Positions 23,550-37,100 of a stretch of DNA of 64,000 nt are shown here, in pieces. Each line of letters begins with the position of its first letter. Positions within the stretch are counted from its first letter, which is position 1. Position numbers and translations under genes: made by a program. This DNA comes from Typha latifolia (taxonomy: Eukaryota > Streptophyta > Magnoliopsida > Poales > Typhaceae): NCBI GenBank assembly GCA_019914945.1, contig CM034104.1:808501-872500 (forward strand), in the 5' to 3' direction. Under the pieces are notes generated by a model. The model saw nothing but the letters and a program-made list of their open reading frames with translations, ran no database searches and had not been told where the DNA came from.

Positions 23550-25450
23550 TGTCATTTTTGGTTTGTTTTTGTACCTTTCCATCTCTGTTCGTGTACAATA
23601 TTGGGAAATATTGACCAGTACTTGTCAGATGATGCTTTGTTCTGTTGTTTAAGTTGGGGTTTTCTCTTCACTCCATTTGCCATCCAGATGGTTGTCTAAG
23701 CGTATGGTACATCACATCATTAAGCCGATTCAAGCTTGAGCATAATTGAGTTTGGAACCTCCCAAACTCTGCATTATTTGTAACACTTGTAATGTGCCCG
23801 TGGCCCGTGTGGAAGTTAACAAGTCTTGTAGTTGATTTTCAATTTGTAATGTTGGCTTTAATCGTTCGACGCATGGTATAATCCTTTCACTACGCTCAAT
23901 TCTAATAATTACATATTGTCAACTTGCTCTTTCCTTCAGTAGTTTTTATTTTTATTTATTCTAGTGTTCCATTATTGTGGTGGTAAGATTGTCGTTGGTG
24001 AAATAATATTTGATCCTCATATCTCCGTTAACTCAGCAAAATTGTTTGATAAATATTATACTTTGTCTTACCATCTTGTGTTAGCTAGTAGGCAACACCA
24101 CTATTTTGAGAAAGGGGATGAGAGAATCCTTTCTCAAACTATAAAGTGGAGTAGCAGTTCAACAGGAGAAAAAAAATCCACAACTCTATTCATCTTCCCT
24201 GTGAAACATAAACTCTCATTACAAAAGTACCAACACCATCAAAGACCATTGCCACCTCTCGTCTTTTGTCAGTTTAACCAAGCCAAAAATAATAATAAAA
24301 AAAAAGAAGAAGAAAACAACTCTTTTGTCGGGTTCTAGTCGTCTCATGTTCTCCTGACAAGATTCCTCCGGTATGGCATTCCTTGTGATTTCAACAGCCT
24401 TTTTTTAAAAGAAAAAGGAAAAAAAAAGGATTAAACCTATTAGTTCTATTTTTTTTTCTTTTTTTTTTTCTTTCTGTTGAAGGGTCTATTAGTTCTATCT
24501 CGAACATCAAGCTTGGGGCAAACTGTGGAGCTCACACGAAGTGGTATTCAGAAAGGTATTTTCCGGAGTGTTTAGTTCCATTTGTCATCTAGGAGATTAT
24601 ACATTAAATTCAACTTTAAACAAATTTATTATTAATAAATTGTTTGTTTGTTAGTGGTTAGCTTGACTTAGTGGCTCGGGTTGATTTAATAGCTCAGTGG
24701 TAATAAATTATTTGTTTGTTAGTGGTTAGCTTGACTTAGTGGCTCGGATTGATTTAATAGCTTAACGGTACGTTGGCATAGAGTCTACTCTAACTTTAAA
24801 TAATTATTGTAAAAAAAATTATTTTGTTCAACGACTCAACTCCGTTTGGTTGAGCTTAGAACAATATCTTAACGGCGTTTAGTTCGGAGCAATAGCTAGC
24901 GATGCACACGGGTCTACAGTTGGATGGGAAGAATTCTAGTGGATGTCTTAGCGATTCGCATGGGTCTACAGTTGGATGGGAAGAATAGCAAGATGATTCA
25001 CATGGGTCTATAGTTGGATGGGAAGAATAGCAAGATGATTTCGGAGACAAAGTTGGTTGATGTTGCCGGAATTCTTTGAGGCCCGAGACTACTTGCCCTT
25101 GGAAGATTGGGAATGTAGTTGCGTAGTGGTAGTGCTTGAGAGACTAATCTGAATTACCTAGTTCATCTATTTCCAGTACCTTCTAGATTGATTATCTTAC
25201 TCTGAATCAGATACATCCGAACAAAGAAGAAGCAATAAGAGAGCAAGAAAGAAAGAAAAAAAAAAGGCCTCCGGAGATGATCTTTATTGCTTAATTTGCT
25301 TATTGAATATGTAACATATCTGCATGTATTTCTTTAGAGAGAGCAATTAAATAATCGCTGTAGAGAGGCTTCCGTTCCAGGATTTATATCATATCCCCCC
25401 CAAAAAATCTTTGTAATCTTCTCACTCTTGATGCTATATGCCATTGCCAG
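23550..25450. other. Spacer after TON1 with short tandem repeats
   Basis: No gene recognised. The first few hundred bases are the TON1 3' flank. A 69 bp unit around 24634-24701 is repeated at about 24702-24764. Between 24900 and 25040 a shorter motif ending in GGTCTACAGTTGGATGGGAA recurs three times. The open frame on the minus strand there is produced by that repetition. Confidence 0.6.
24900..25040. repeat. Triplicated short tandem repeat
   Basis: Three imperfect copies of a unit of about 43-50 bp built around CACGGGTCTACAGTTGGATG and GGAAGAATAGCAAGATGATT. The second and third copies are the most alike. Confidence 0.8.
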
Positions 25451-25630
25451 GCCACAGAGGAGGATGCACGTGAATGCAATAGCTCTTTGGATTTTATTTG
25501 CTGTACGTCACGTGACCTCGTGTACCTATCCCATCTACCATTCCGCGTATCAACAACTGGTTTTCGCCACCCCACCCAAAACGAGACCCGAACGCCTAAA
25601 GCTACGAGTGGGTTTTGTGGTCCCGTTAGG

Positions 25631-25670
25631 GAGTCCTCCCACCTCCGGTTGCTTGCAGGTGGGAGGACTC
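25631..25670. repeat. Perfect 14-bp inverted repeat (hairpin)
   Basis: GAGTCCTCCCACCT at 25631-25644 and its exact reverse complement at 25657-25670 flank a 12-base loop. Pairing can extend two more bases with one G-T pair. A G-box follows four bases later. Confidence 0.9.
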
Positions 25671-25724
25671 TCCCACGTGATCATCTTTCGCCGTCGTGGC
25701 AACATCTTATCCACGTCATCACAC

Positions 25725-25752
25725 TCACACACACACACACACACACACAAAC
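25725..25752. repeat. (CA)n microsatellite
   Basis: Short alternating C/A run inside the ACGT-element cluster. Confidence 0.9.
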
Positions 25753-25939
25753 ATCCACCCAAAGTTCAAGTCTCAACCAACTTTCTCACCTAATTTTTCT
25801 TTCTTTTTCTCCCCTTTTCCTCGATCGATTGGATTACATCACCACTTCTTATCCACGTCACAAACCATCATTTGCAGTTGAAACTTGAACCTGGCTTCTA
25901 CTTTAGCAATTCACATCTAACCTCATCCACGTAGTCTTT

Positions 25940-27926
25940 TATCCTAAACATTCCATGGATTATAACAGCACACTCTATTGAACTTATTTTAGTGGAATAG
26001 AATGACCGCCTTTTTAACACAAGTTTTATGCTTTGCTTAAAATACAAAGCGAAGCACGATTATAGTAGATTTATAAGAGCAGAGAGCTCCGAGTTAAACT
26101 ACAGCGCTAAACTTTGCAGAAAAGAGGAGAGGAGAAAGGAGACCTATCGGCGTCAGGAGGAAGCCCTCCGGAGAGGAGGAGAAGAAGAAAAAAAAATTAT
26201 AAACTCTAGGAGACCATTTCTAATTATATTTATGCATCCTACCCGTGCTCAAGGTAAAGAATTTTTTTTTACCTAATGACATCCTCTTAAAAATCATAAA
26301 AATATGGAAATGGAATCCCCCGAGTTTAAATATTCTACGATTAACACATTTTTCTCCAAGGAAAGAATGATAAAAAATAATATAAATAATCGGTTTGAAG
26401 AAAAGAATAGAAAAACGAAAAAGGTTTAACTAGGTTGCCCTAAATTCATTTTACTTTAATCTGGTGTTTCGACACTAAACAAGTATTTTCTTCCCTAATA
26501 TTTTGCAAGAGAATCTTGCGCAGGATTTCTCATGTTCTAAATGTGTCCATCTAAATTATTTAATATATTTTTATATAAACGAGTGGGATCCTAATTAAGA
26601 TTATTAAGATTTTAGAAATATTATTCTAAAATAATAACAACTATTATAGTACAATTATAATAGATTAAAACGAAGAGAAAGGGATGCTTAAAATTTTATA
26701 GATTGAAAATTTTAGATAAGACGAATTCTTATAAATCTATTAGTGCATAAAATTACTAGCAGCTACAATGAATGCATTAATTAAATAATTATTACATTTG
26801 TGATCACTAATCTTTTTATGATTATGTACTTTCCGCGTTAAAATTATTACATGAAGTTTAATTTTTTTTTCCTACATTCTTATTATTATTAGAATATTGT
26901 GTTAATTATTAAACAACCAGTTACATAGAAATTAGTAACAACGAGAAAAAAGATAGTGCATTAGAATTATAATCGAATGACAAATATAAAGTGTGATTTA
27001 TTAAAAAAATAATAATTAATACTTTAATCCGCCATTCATAAGATGAACTCAGGACATATCAATCATTGCTATTGGTTTCAAAATAAAATAAAAATCATTG
27101 TTGTTGGGAAACGTGCACAGAGAGAATATATCTTGAGCTTCTGCATCAAACCTAACGGTCGTCGACGAGGCTACTTTTGCTTCTCCTCTTCCCGTTGGAG
27201 TTTGACTGCCAAACTCAAACTGTTTTTGTTTTCCTCTCCTCGTCGTTGCCTCCCCCCATCTCTACCAGTCCGAGTCCTCCCTCCGCTCCTATTTTTTATT
27301 TTAATTTTAATTTTTAGTATTATTATTACAAAGATTTCCTTCTCGCACGTGCGTCAGCCACTCCTCGTATTCTCTTTAAACCTCTGTGTGTGTTTTTCTC
27401 TTTGTTTTCCTTTCTTTTCGATTCTTGTTTTTTTCCTTCTTTTTCTCGAAGTTTCGCACCAAATTTATTTAATTTTGATCGGTACTACTCGGACCCAAAT
27501 ATTTTGTTTATGCTTCTGAGTGCTTTTTGTTGGAATTTTGTGGTGATTGCTTTCTTGAAAATGAAAATAAATATAAAAAAAATAAAAAGAAGAAGTGAAC
27601 AGATAGGATTGTGGTGGAATGTATCGTTTTAGGAGTCTAGTTTTCTAGCGATTGCGTAGCATAGCATAGTCATGAATCTTCTTCGAACATGCAGTCACTA
27701 GAGTGTACATGGAAAGTGAGATATTTTAGTTGTTATGATATTTACTGATCTGTATGTTAAAATAATCCAGTATAGAACTTTGCTTGCAGGTTCAAGGAGA
27801 AACCAATGCCAGAATTGGGCTTTTTGATACAAAAATAGGAGAAGCAAAGCCACATTGCTTTTGCTGGAGGCAGCAGTTTGTTAGCAGTACTGACATGTTG
27901 AGATGTCTTGTTGAAATGATGTGAAG
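25940..27926. other. AT-rich spacer and 5' leader region of the WRKY gene
   Basis: From 25940 to about 27080 the DNA is AT-rich without a gene. A stretch near 26432-26490 resembles the duplicated element at 53.5-53.75 kb. From 27150 to 27480 the plus strand is pyrimidine-rich, as in a 5' UTR, and CCTAACGGTC at 27150 is close to an MSA or MYB site. A splice acceptor at about 27789 (TTGCAG before GTTCAAGGAG) suggests a 5' UTR intron ahead of the WRKY start codon. Confidence 0.45.
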
Positions 27927-30169
27927 ATGCAAGACACAGAGAAGATTGTTGTTGCTAAACCCGTGGCTTTAAGACCCTTCTCCAATCTCAGGCCCTTCTC
28001 ACAGCTCCTTTGTGGTGCCATGAGTGCTTCCCTTCCCACTTCTCCTGAGACTACAGTTGCCATCAGGCCAAAGACTGTGAGATTTGTACCCCCACCAAGT
28101 GAATCCTCTGCTGAAGTTGTCACATCCATGGTGAGTTGAGGTATTTGGTTTCTGAAATTTCTGTAACTTCAGGTTTTGACTCTGTGTTTAGATTGCAGTT
28201 GTAATATTTGTTGTAATGTTTCAACGCTGACATGATATTCAGGATGATGGATCATATTCAGCTCCTTATTACTCTGAGAATGCGTCTGTTATGACTTCAA
28301 ATTTAGACTCTAATTCATCTATCCTATACAAGCCTACGGCAAAAGTTATTCCAAAGAGTGCTGCTTCTCTTTTGGCAAACCTGGTCTGTATCTTCTCTGA
28401 TATTTTTGTACTTGTTTAAGTGATACTTAATTGTTTGACATACTTGAAGTATCCCTCCAAATGTATTATTTTCATGTCTGTAAAGTAGTCAAGATACAAT
28501 TTCTAGCTCACCGCCTCATGCATATCACTTTCTTTAATTAAATTTTATGAGGATAGATGTTATTTATGGCATTGGAAGACATTCAGTGGTTTCTATTCTC
28601 TTATCAGGAAAACTTTGGTACAACCCATCAACAAATGGCAATAGACGTTCAGGTGCCATTTCAAGTTTTTGAGCAACCAAGTCACCATCTCCATAGCCAA
28701 ACCTTTCCAAATACTTATCAGAATCCAAGTTCAAATGCGGCGATAAACATGTACCAGATCTGCGAGCCTTCAAATCCTGTGCCTCAGAACATGGAACAAG
28801 ATATGAGACAACAGCCAACGAGTAGCGGGGATCGACCTTCTTATGATGGCTACAACTGGAGAAAATATGGGCAGAAGCAAGTAAAAGGAAGCGAGTTCCC
28901 GCGGAGTTATTACAAGTGCACACATCCAAACTGTCCTGTGAAGAAGAAGGTCGAGAGATCACTCGATGGTCAAATAGCTGAAATTGTTTATAAATGTGAA
29001 CACAATCACTCTAAGCCTCAGCCTCCAAAGCGGCTGTCGTCAGGGCCACAGGAACAAAACTTAACTTCAGATGGTTATGGAAAAGAGAGTAGTAATCCAT
29101 CATGGATTAATCCTCCTGTTGAGGTGAATACATCTGATGCAAGACTAGAGAACCAAACTGAAGTAGGTGTATCAGGGGTTCCTGTATACCATGGAGGAGT
29201 TTGTTTTCCTCATGATCATCTTCTTGCTACAGCTTACAATGGAAGTCTCAGGAATCCTGATATTGTGGGTGGACTAAGTGGAATATGTGATGTTGGAGTA
29301 GCACCAGCTGCTATGGATAGCTGCAAGCCTGACTACAAGAGAAGGTATGTAAAAGATCTCTCTACATGCCAAAATTGATAGCCTACAAGTGCAACTAACA
29401 AGCAGCGAGCACTTGAACAAGTTGTACATCAAAAGATCTCTATGATACCTACTGTTCTAATTCTTTTTATGTGGTGCAAAAATCTGTCCATAGTGTGTAT
29501 AGATAATTAACAGAATGTTTAATGAACTTATTCATCTCAGGAAGAAGGACGATCAGATAAGTGGAGGTGCAGTAACAGGTATTGCAGAGCCTCCTGCACC
29601 GCAGAGTGTGACGGAATCTGATGTATCAGGGGATGGCTTTCATTGGCGAAAGTATGGACAGAAAGTTGTAAAAGGAAATTCATATCCAAGGTAATCCTTT
29701 ATTTGTGCTTCCTTCTATAGAGTAACCAGTCAAATGTGCAGACTCTACTGAAGGATAGAATAATGCACGGCCCTCAACTGAAGAGAATGCAGCATAGGGA
29801 TGTAGTCGCTAATATATTGCACACTGCGTTAGTATTAGTTTGATCAGTTACTTGCTGTTTTATTATTTACAGTACAGGGATAGATTACTGGAATATAGCT
29901 TAACTGCTTTTTTCTTCTGACAAGAATGATAAACTTTGTTGTTCTTTTCTTTTTCTTTTTCTTTTTTTCTTTGCAGAAGTTACTATAGGTGCACCAGTCC
30001 CAAATGTAACGTGCGCAAGTATGTCGAGAGGGCATCTGATGATTCAGGATCTTTCATCACAACATATGAGGGAACACATAATCATGACATGCCAACTAGG
30101 AGAACAAACTTGACAGCTTCAGAATCTGATATGCTAGCTCCTAACAAGAAGAATAAAATGAATACTTGA
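27927..30169 (+). CDS. WRKY44: Group I WRKY transcription factor, WRKY44/TTG2-like
   Basis: W-box-binding transcription factor. In Arabidopsis, WRKY44 (TRANSPARENT TESTA GLABRA2) controls trichome patterning, seed-coat tannin and mucilage. Exons 27927-28130, 28243-28383, 28608-29344, 29541-29690 and 29977-30169 join to 474 residues. Two WRKY domains are intact: WRKYGQK at about residue 199 with a C-X4-C (CTHPNC) and HNH finger, and WRKYGQK at about residue 396 with CTSPKC and HNH. The N-terminus ([17 protein letters not shown] and AIRPKTVRF) matches the WRKY44-specific leader, which separates it from other group I members. The start is the ATG at 27927; the frame extends two codons upstream only as GTG. 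The intron inside the C-terminal WRKY domain falls after YPR, the conserved position for this family. Confidence 0.94.
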
Positions 30170-30949
30170 AGAAAAAGGAGGAAAGATCTTTGGAACTTTC
30201 ATCTAATCACCAGCCTGGAAAGATGGCAAACTGAATATAATCTCTGGCACCATGAAAGTTATCCATGTTTCTGGTAAGGTTATTTCAAAGGGTTCTTTGC
30301 AGAGAGTAGATGGACAAATTTGTCGGTATTGTTAATTATGACTGCTTATCACTTTCAAAGCTCCTAAAGTCCTGGAGATCTCCTATTCTTATAGTGCTCA
30401 ATCTCCTACTCTTAAAGTGCTCAATGACTATTCTAGTCTTACCTTTGTCTTATTCATTATTATATTTAATGCTTATTGTAAACATCCCTATTGATTCAGG
30501 GTGTTAATAGTGAACTGGAAGCAATCTGAACAGCTATGTAAGTGGTCCTCTCCATGAAGTTTGGTGCACTAAAAATATTTACTTCAGTAAATAGTATAAC
30601 AAATAGCTTGGTTGGTTTCTCATATCCTTTTTTTCTTTTTTTCTTTTTTCTTTATTTTCGAAATGGTGCATCATGTAAGCCGAATATAGAATGCAAATGG
30701 ATATGGGCTTTTCATTCTTGTTAAACTTCCACATAATTGGAAATCAAGATTTACCTAATTAGAGAATTTGATGAATTGTACCAAACTTAATGTAGAAAGC
30801 ATTTAAACTCTGCTCATCAAAAGACCATGCAGATTTCATAATAATTTAGCGATCAAATACGTACATCCTTTCCGCACTTCCTAACTTGACATTTATTAGT
30901 GACGATTAATCAAACAATGGTGACAATATGATCTTTCTGTTGATAGCTC

Positions 30950-31002
<53 letters not shown>

Positions 31003-31125
31003 AGAATAGGGTAAATACAACACGAAGCTACTCGTTACATCTGTAGGCCTACAATCTTGAGCAGCCATTGACATGGATATGAAGAACTGGCATGTTGATG
31101 CTTGTTGCATTCCATCAGTAGATTT
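30170..31125. other. Convergent 3' flanks of WRKY44-like and RabGAP genes
   Basis: Space between two genes transcribed towards each other, with presumed 3' UTRs at both ends. It contains a (CT)n microsatellite at 30957-31002 and otherwise nothing recognisable. Confidence 0.6.
30957..31002. repeat. (CT)n microsatellite
   Basis: About 45 bp of CT dinucleotides with one TTT interruption. Confidence 0.95.
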
Positions 31126-34100
31126 TTACTTTTCCAGCTCTTGGTGTCCGTTCGTATCTTTGTTTGGTGTCAAGATCTGCTCTCCATTATCAGTGGGCTT
31201 GACATCTGTGGACTCTTCCACGTTATTTGGTTTACCCTGAAATCCAACCAAGTGTAATTAGTTAAAGAGAGCAGCATGAACTTCAGCTTAGTAAAATAGA
31301 AAGAATGAAGCATATTAAAGAATTCAAATAGTCAATTCAACATTTATAAACTGGACATGTTCCTGACTTGTCATGAGGTTATGCGCCACTGGAGCATGCC
31401 TTGTATGAAGTGGTTTTTCAACTCGTATGCTGTCATATTGCTTCTCTAGTACTTCCAAAGTAAAAGAATGAATGCTAGTGCCTACATTCCTATCTTAATT
31501 CCACACATCAAATTAGCATCTTCACCTAAGAAAGCCTATCAGCCAGCCATCAAGGTTGTTCTTCATCCCATTTGTGGCCAAGAGAGGATATCACTATTAC
31601 AAAACGAGTTCCCGTAAGCATCATTTTCTACAAAACCAACCTTCTCTTTCTGAGAGGAGAGACCTCCTGTGAGAGTAACACATTTTGTCTGGCTGGATGG
31701 TAGAAGAATAGAAGACTCCTAACATCTTAAGATTAGAAAAGACAAGAACATCCCGAGTAATATAGGAGAACAACAAGAGATTTTGACGGCAAAAGTTTCA
31801 TATAGCATCAGTACCAACCTTGTTCTTGTCACGCCAGCCAAGTCCAAATGGTCTTGCTAGCAAGCTTATTCTTCTGGGTGGTATTTCTTGAGATGAGTCT
31901 TGATTTGTTCGTGCAGGTGAATGATCCTGGGTTGGAGTTCTGCAAAGAAAGGAGACCAAGTTCAGGAAATTACAGATAATGTCGTGTCAGCAAAGTTGAG
32001 GGGGCAAAGATTCTCTGCAATGTCAGAATGGCATTTATGATGACGTACATTCAGATGCTCCTTTGTGTATATAAATGCTAGTACTGAATAAAGTAATAGT
32101 ATCTTACTCAAAAAAGAAAGAAAGAAAGAATAAAGCAGTAGTAGAACTCCTAGTAGTAGCAGTCATAGAAGGATAAAAGAAGAAAAACAAATTGCAGTCA
32201 ATAATGACCAGTGGATTTTCAGAATATAATTTATAACAATAAAGGGGAATACATAATAACTACTACAACTAGAATTGGACTAATATCATCAGGCTGACTG
32301 GGACAGTAGTGATGAGAATGCATGAACAACATCAAAATAATCAACAGGTAGGTACCTTGGAGAAGGAGATGAAGGTTGTTGTGCTTTGAGCTGGCTAGAC
32401 TGGTACTGCAATGTAGCCTCTAACATTGTTTCTGCCATAACTGCCCTGTTCTCCATTTGCGCAAGTAAAGCCGTAGCTTCTTCGTATTTCTCCTGCATAT
32501 ATCTGGTAACAATAGATAAACATATCCAGCAAACAGAAAAAAGTGCTAACATATATGTGCTAATCTTTGAGCATGATAGTTTATCTACGACATCAGCAAC
32601 CAGAAGTTATGAAGTTTAGCCTCTCAACTTCCTGCAAGGTGGGGTCTTATATGTTCATATATGATTTGAAATCTATCTTCTTGAAGTTAGTCAGCATTCA
32701 AAAGTATCAAAGACGACAATGAACCTGCAGCACATTGGCAGCATATCGCTGAGCAGCAGCATCTTGCTCAGCAAATATGCGAGCATCTTCTGTCACCTTC
32801 TGTTCTTGTTCCACCCTCATCAAAACCTGTATCATCCATGCAATGAATCAGATGCCCTTGAATAAGATAGGATGACATAACTGTAGATTAAATGATGGAA
32901 CAAAAGATTAAAAAATTAGATCATCATCACACCTGCAGCATGGCATGTTCTTGCTCCTGCTTGTCAGCCAGTGCCTGCCGCAATTCAAGAGCCTCTTGTT
33001 CCAACTGCTCAACCTGTCAGACGAGTAATAATATAGCATGAATAAGGTTGTTGTGAAGATATATTTTCTTTCTAAGCATCATGACTTCATGGTAGCGCCA
33101 CATGACAAGGAAAGAGAGAATAGAAAAAGGTCACTGTTAGTTATTTTCCCATGAAAGATCCTTCTCAGAAATCCTGTGACTTGATACCGACATATCAAGC
33201 CTATAATAAACCCTTCAAGGCCTTGATAAATGTAGCTCTGGGTTAAAGTTCATTTAGGACACTCGTTTTCTGAATGTTATAGCTTAAATTTACCAAATAA
33301 AGACTCAATTCAAAGAATGGAAGATTTTGAGGTGTTCAATCAGGGAAAAATACTAGGAGTCCAAAGGGAAAAAGGTTATCTCTCAATTAGTTAGACGTCT
33401 GCTTGGATTACCTTTGCACTTAATTGCCGCCTATTGTCCTGCTTAACCATCTCCATTAGCGCTGTCTCCAACTCCTCAGCTCTGGTGGCAAAAGAAACGG
33501 AATCAACAAAAGGCACTTACATTATCCTTTACCTGAGAATTAGTTAAGATTATGTGATATTACAAAGTGAACCAGAATGATTACAGATTTAATGTCGAAG
33601 GAGCACATTTCCTAATTAATAAAAAGCCAATGATGCAGTTGAATTCTTGTATGGAAATGCATAGTTGCATATGCCTACCAGACTTAAGGAATCATACTCA
33701 GCAACAAAAAGGACAAACTTTTAATGTGCATCAACTAGACATGCTAGAAATAGAGCAAGAAATCAGAGAAGGCATTCTAATTTGTCAATTAAAATTTAAA
33801 AATTGTCCATATATATGTAGATCCATATAAACAGGAGCACTTCTGGCTTCCCATTGTTTCGCATGCATTATATGCAGAAAATTTTGGTTAGGCAAAGAGA
33901 AGACTTCAGATATTTAAGAATCTAAGCTTGACAAGGATACAAGTGTAATACATGCTTCACAACTACTAACATTATGAACCATTTGACATAAAATAAACAT
34001 AATGGCAAGGGACCAATTTCAAGTCCCTTCAAAATAGCACGTCCATAATGGAACATTTGTCATGCATATGGAGGCATGGATTTGTTCAGTTGAAATCTAA

Positions 34101-37100
34101 GAGGATATGCAAAGAATATATGATATTTGGCTTTAAAAAAAAAAGTAGCTCATTAGGCATACTAAATAAACATTTTGACTCGCCATAAAAATGGAAACCT
34201 GAGAATAGCCGATCTTTTCTCCTCCAGCAGTCTGCACAGCTCAACTTTTAACCATGTCACCTGCATAAGAGTAGGGGATTAAAGTTATAAATAACTTAAA
34301 AAGAGAAAAAAAAAGTTCTCTTCAAGAATGACGAGCCAACAAGTGCCTCTATACAGATACACATCTTTTATGCAAACAAAATGTGGCATATTGAAACAGA
34401 ACTTTAAAAGCAATAATATGAAGCTAAAAGGTGCTCCTTTTCCAATTATAACTAACATCATCAGATACCATCCTGTTTATTGCAAAATACTGCAGCATAG
34501 GAATACCAATATTTACATCAAGCAATAATATATTTATGAAAAATAGACAGTAATGCTTATTTCAGAATAACATGATGGAGAAAACCTTTTAGTCATCATA
34601 TAACACCAGTACAGGATTCACAAAATGGCCTCTGTGAGTTATCGGGTGTATGTTTGTCTTATTCGACAATTGATTTTTGCTCTCCTTGCATCATTAGTGC
34701 CTACTGACCACAAGAGAAGCCATAGAAGCATTCTAAGAGTACAAATAAGAGGATTACCTGTTCTTTGAGATCAGGCAAAGAGTCCAGTTCAGAGTCTATT
34801 GTCAGACTACAAAGTACATCAATATTTGCTGGATCAGAATCCAACAGGTGCATATCCCCAATTCCTTGAATGTTGCTTGATTTTTCTGTCGAAGTAGCTT
34901 CTGATACAAGTGGCTCAGGGTCACGCTTGAAACTATATAGCTTTGATGCAAGACCTTTGGAATCCCTCCAGACACGGAGACCTCTGGATCTTTCCTCCAT
35001 GGCAGCTATAACAGCTGGTCGATGTTTATTCCTTAAGTCTCGTAGTTTAGTTTCATTGACAGCCTGATATCCCATGCAAGCAGTCAAGACAAGCTGGCTA
35101 CTATCAAAAGTGGAACCGGTTAGTGACTGCAATAATGTAACTGCATCTCCAGCATCTTTTGTTGTCACAAGTGCAGGACCTAAAGCAATAAGTAGACACA
35201 AAATTCTTGCAAAGTTACTACTAAGGATAGTGTGCACCAACACAAGCTGATTATTCCTCTAAATTGAAGAAAAAGTAGTACGCTCAGTTACCATATAACT
35301 CCATTAAAGCTAGCGCTGTCCGGAAGAGCATTACACGGTTTCCATCGAATAAAAGCACATCCCATACACGAAGAACTGAAATGTCCAAACATCAGACGAA
35401 TGATGCTTAATAGTATGGATATTCAACCTCAATACTAGAATGGTTGGAAGAGCAATAGATTTGAAATTAACTTTTATGAGGGTTTGAGTAGTCCAATATT
35501 TGTCAACCATAATTAGAACTTGTCATAAAACAAAGAGAAAAACTGACCACTTTCCCAGGGAAGCATATTCATGAAGATGGAAAGGAACCATGGTCCCGTA
35601 ACCCATGCCACCTGCACCCCGAGATAGTCCAGATGATTTACTGCAACCAAGAAACACATGGAGAGTTTATATATACTGAATCTCAAAATGCACAAACCCA
35701 TGTTCAAGTATTCATGAGAGTAAGACCTAGTTTTGGAAATCTCTCACGGACTAATTCCTCTAAAACAAGCTGATCAACCTGAAGAAATAAAAATACAATT
35801 AGAACAAAAACCAAACCAGTAATCAGCTTTAGTTACTTTACCAGTAAACTATTTAATAGAGGCCCTTAATTTTAAAAGAATTGGCAAAATCTAAAAGGTG
35901 AATTACTGCTAAAAGAATCCTATTCAACAAAAAGAATGCAACCAAAAATGCACCTGAGATTCAATCATTTCCTCAGAATAGTAACCATCAAAATAATCAT
36001 CAATTATACCTGTTAAAGACCTGAGATACATCGGATTTAAGATTAGTAATTCAAAAGAACTATGAAATTCTATAGTTATAACCAGTTAGATCTAGCAGTT
36101 ACATAGTTGTCGTTCTGCATGGAGACTTACCAAAAAGCATTTTCCTCAGGCATCAGCAACAGCAATAAGCCAGCAAAGAAATTCATGGCCTGCCACACAG
36201 AGATCAAGGTGTTATCTTACAGAAAACAAAGTTAATCATTTTGATCTCCTCTCATCCTTTAAGTGACAAAACTATAACTGTCCCAGACCTTTACTGAATT
36301 CTGATCTAATTTTACATTTCTATCCTAATCTCTTGGGTAAGATTGATGGCCCTCAAAATAGCTATTTTTGCATATGTACCCTCCTTTCTAATTGACATTA
36401 CCTTGCATGCCTTCCATCTACTTTCTTATCTAGTAATAAGTGCATTTATGTGATTTTCCCTGTTTTGCAGGGGCATACATAAAAGAGTTAGATAGGTCAT
36501 ATGTGGCTAAGCAAGAATGTGCAAACTAAAACTAGGCACTTATAGCATCAAATATAGGCAAAGGAGCAGCTCTGGAATTTAGTATTGACAACTTATTAGA
36601 ATAATAAGTGCTACCACAAGACGAAGAGTATGCAGTCATCCTGAAAAGGTATGACAGAAGATTATGCTACCAAGTACCAACTACCAAATGAAAAACAAGC
36701 ATAACAGATGCTGTGAAAACAAAAGCCTAAAATTGAAATACCTGGCAGTACCCAACAGAAGGATTATGCCGAGCATATGCTGTAAGCAATCGCCTCAAGG
36801 CATTTCTTCCATCCTCATCTAGAGCAGGGTGACCTGGGAATGTTCTAGGCAAATCCTGTAAAGAGAAAAGACAAATATATCAAACTAAACTCAGCATCTT
36901 CATTATAATGGCACTAATTGCTTAGTGAAAGTGGGCACAACTAGTGACCTTCTCTATTTGCCCTTTCCATTTCTCTGGAGCAATTATTTGAGGTTCTTTT
37001 GGATTGTTGTCAGCATCATCCAACTGGGAAGCATCAAGACTTTTGTTATATCCAGTATTAACTTCTCGCTCAAGTAAACTATCATAGTAACCCTCCACCC

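Larger units (their letters stand above)
25467..25932. promoter_or_regulatory. Cluster of ACGT elements, two kb upstream of WRKY gene
   Basis: Six ACGT cores within 470 bp: CACGTG at 25467, 25509 and 25674, CCACGTCA at 25711 and 25853, and CCACGT at 25927. Such density exceeds what the base composition leads one to expect. The nearest plus-strand gene is the WRKY44-like gene, whose CDS starts at 27927 behind a 5' UTR intron. The block could be a distal promoter or part of an unrecognised transcription unit. Confidence 0.35.

Noticed and set aside
25384..25888. Overlapping frames across the CA repeat and ACGT cluster
   Set aside because: They depend on the dinucleotide repeat (HTHTHT or CVCVCV runs) and lack protein features.
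28557..28607. ATG start of a WRKY frame inside exon 3's upstream intron
   Set aside because: The N-terminal exons with the WRKY44-specific leader splice into 28608; the local ATG is intronic.
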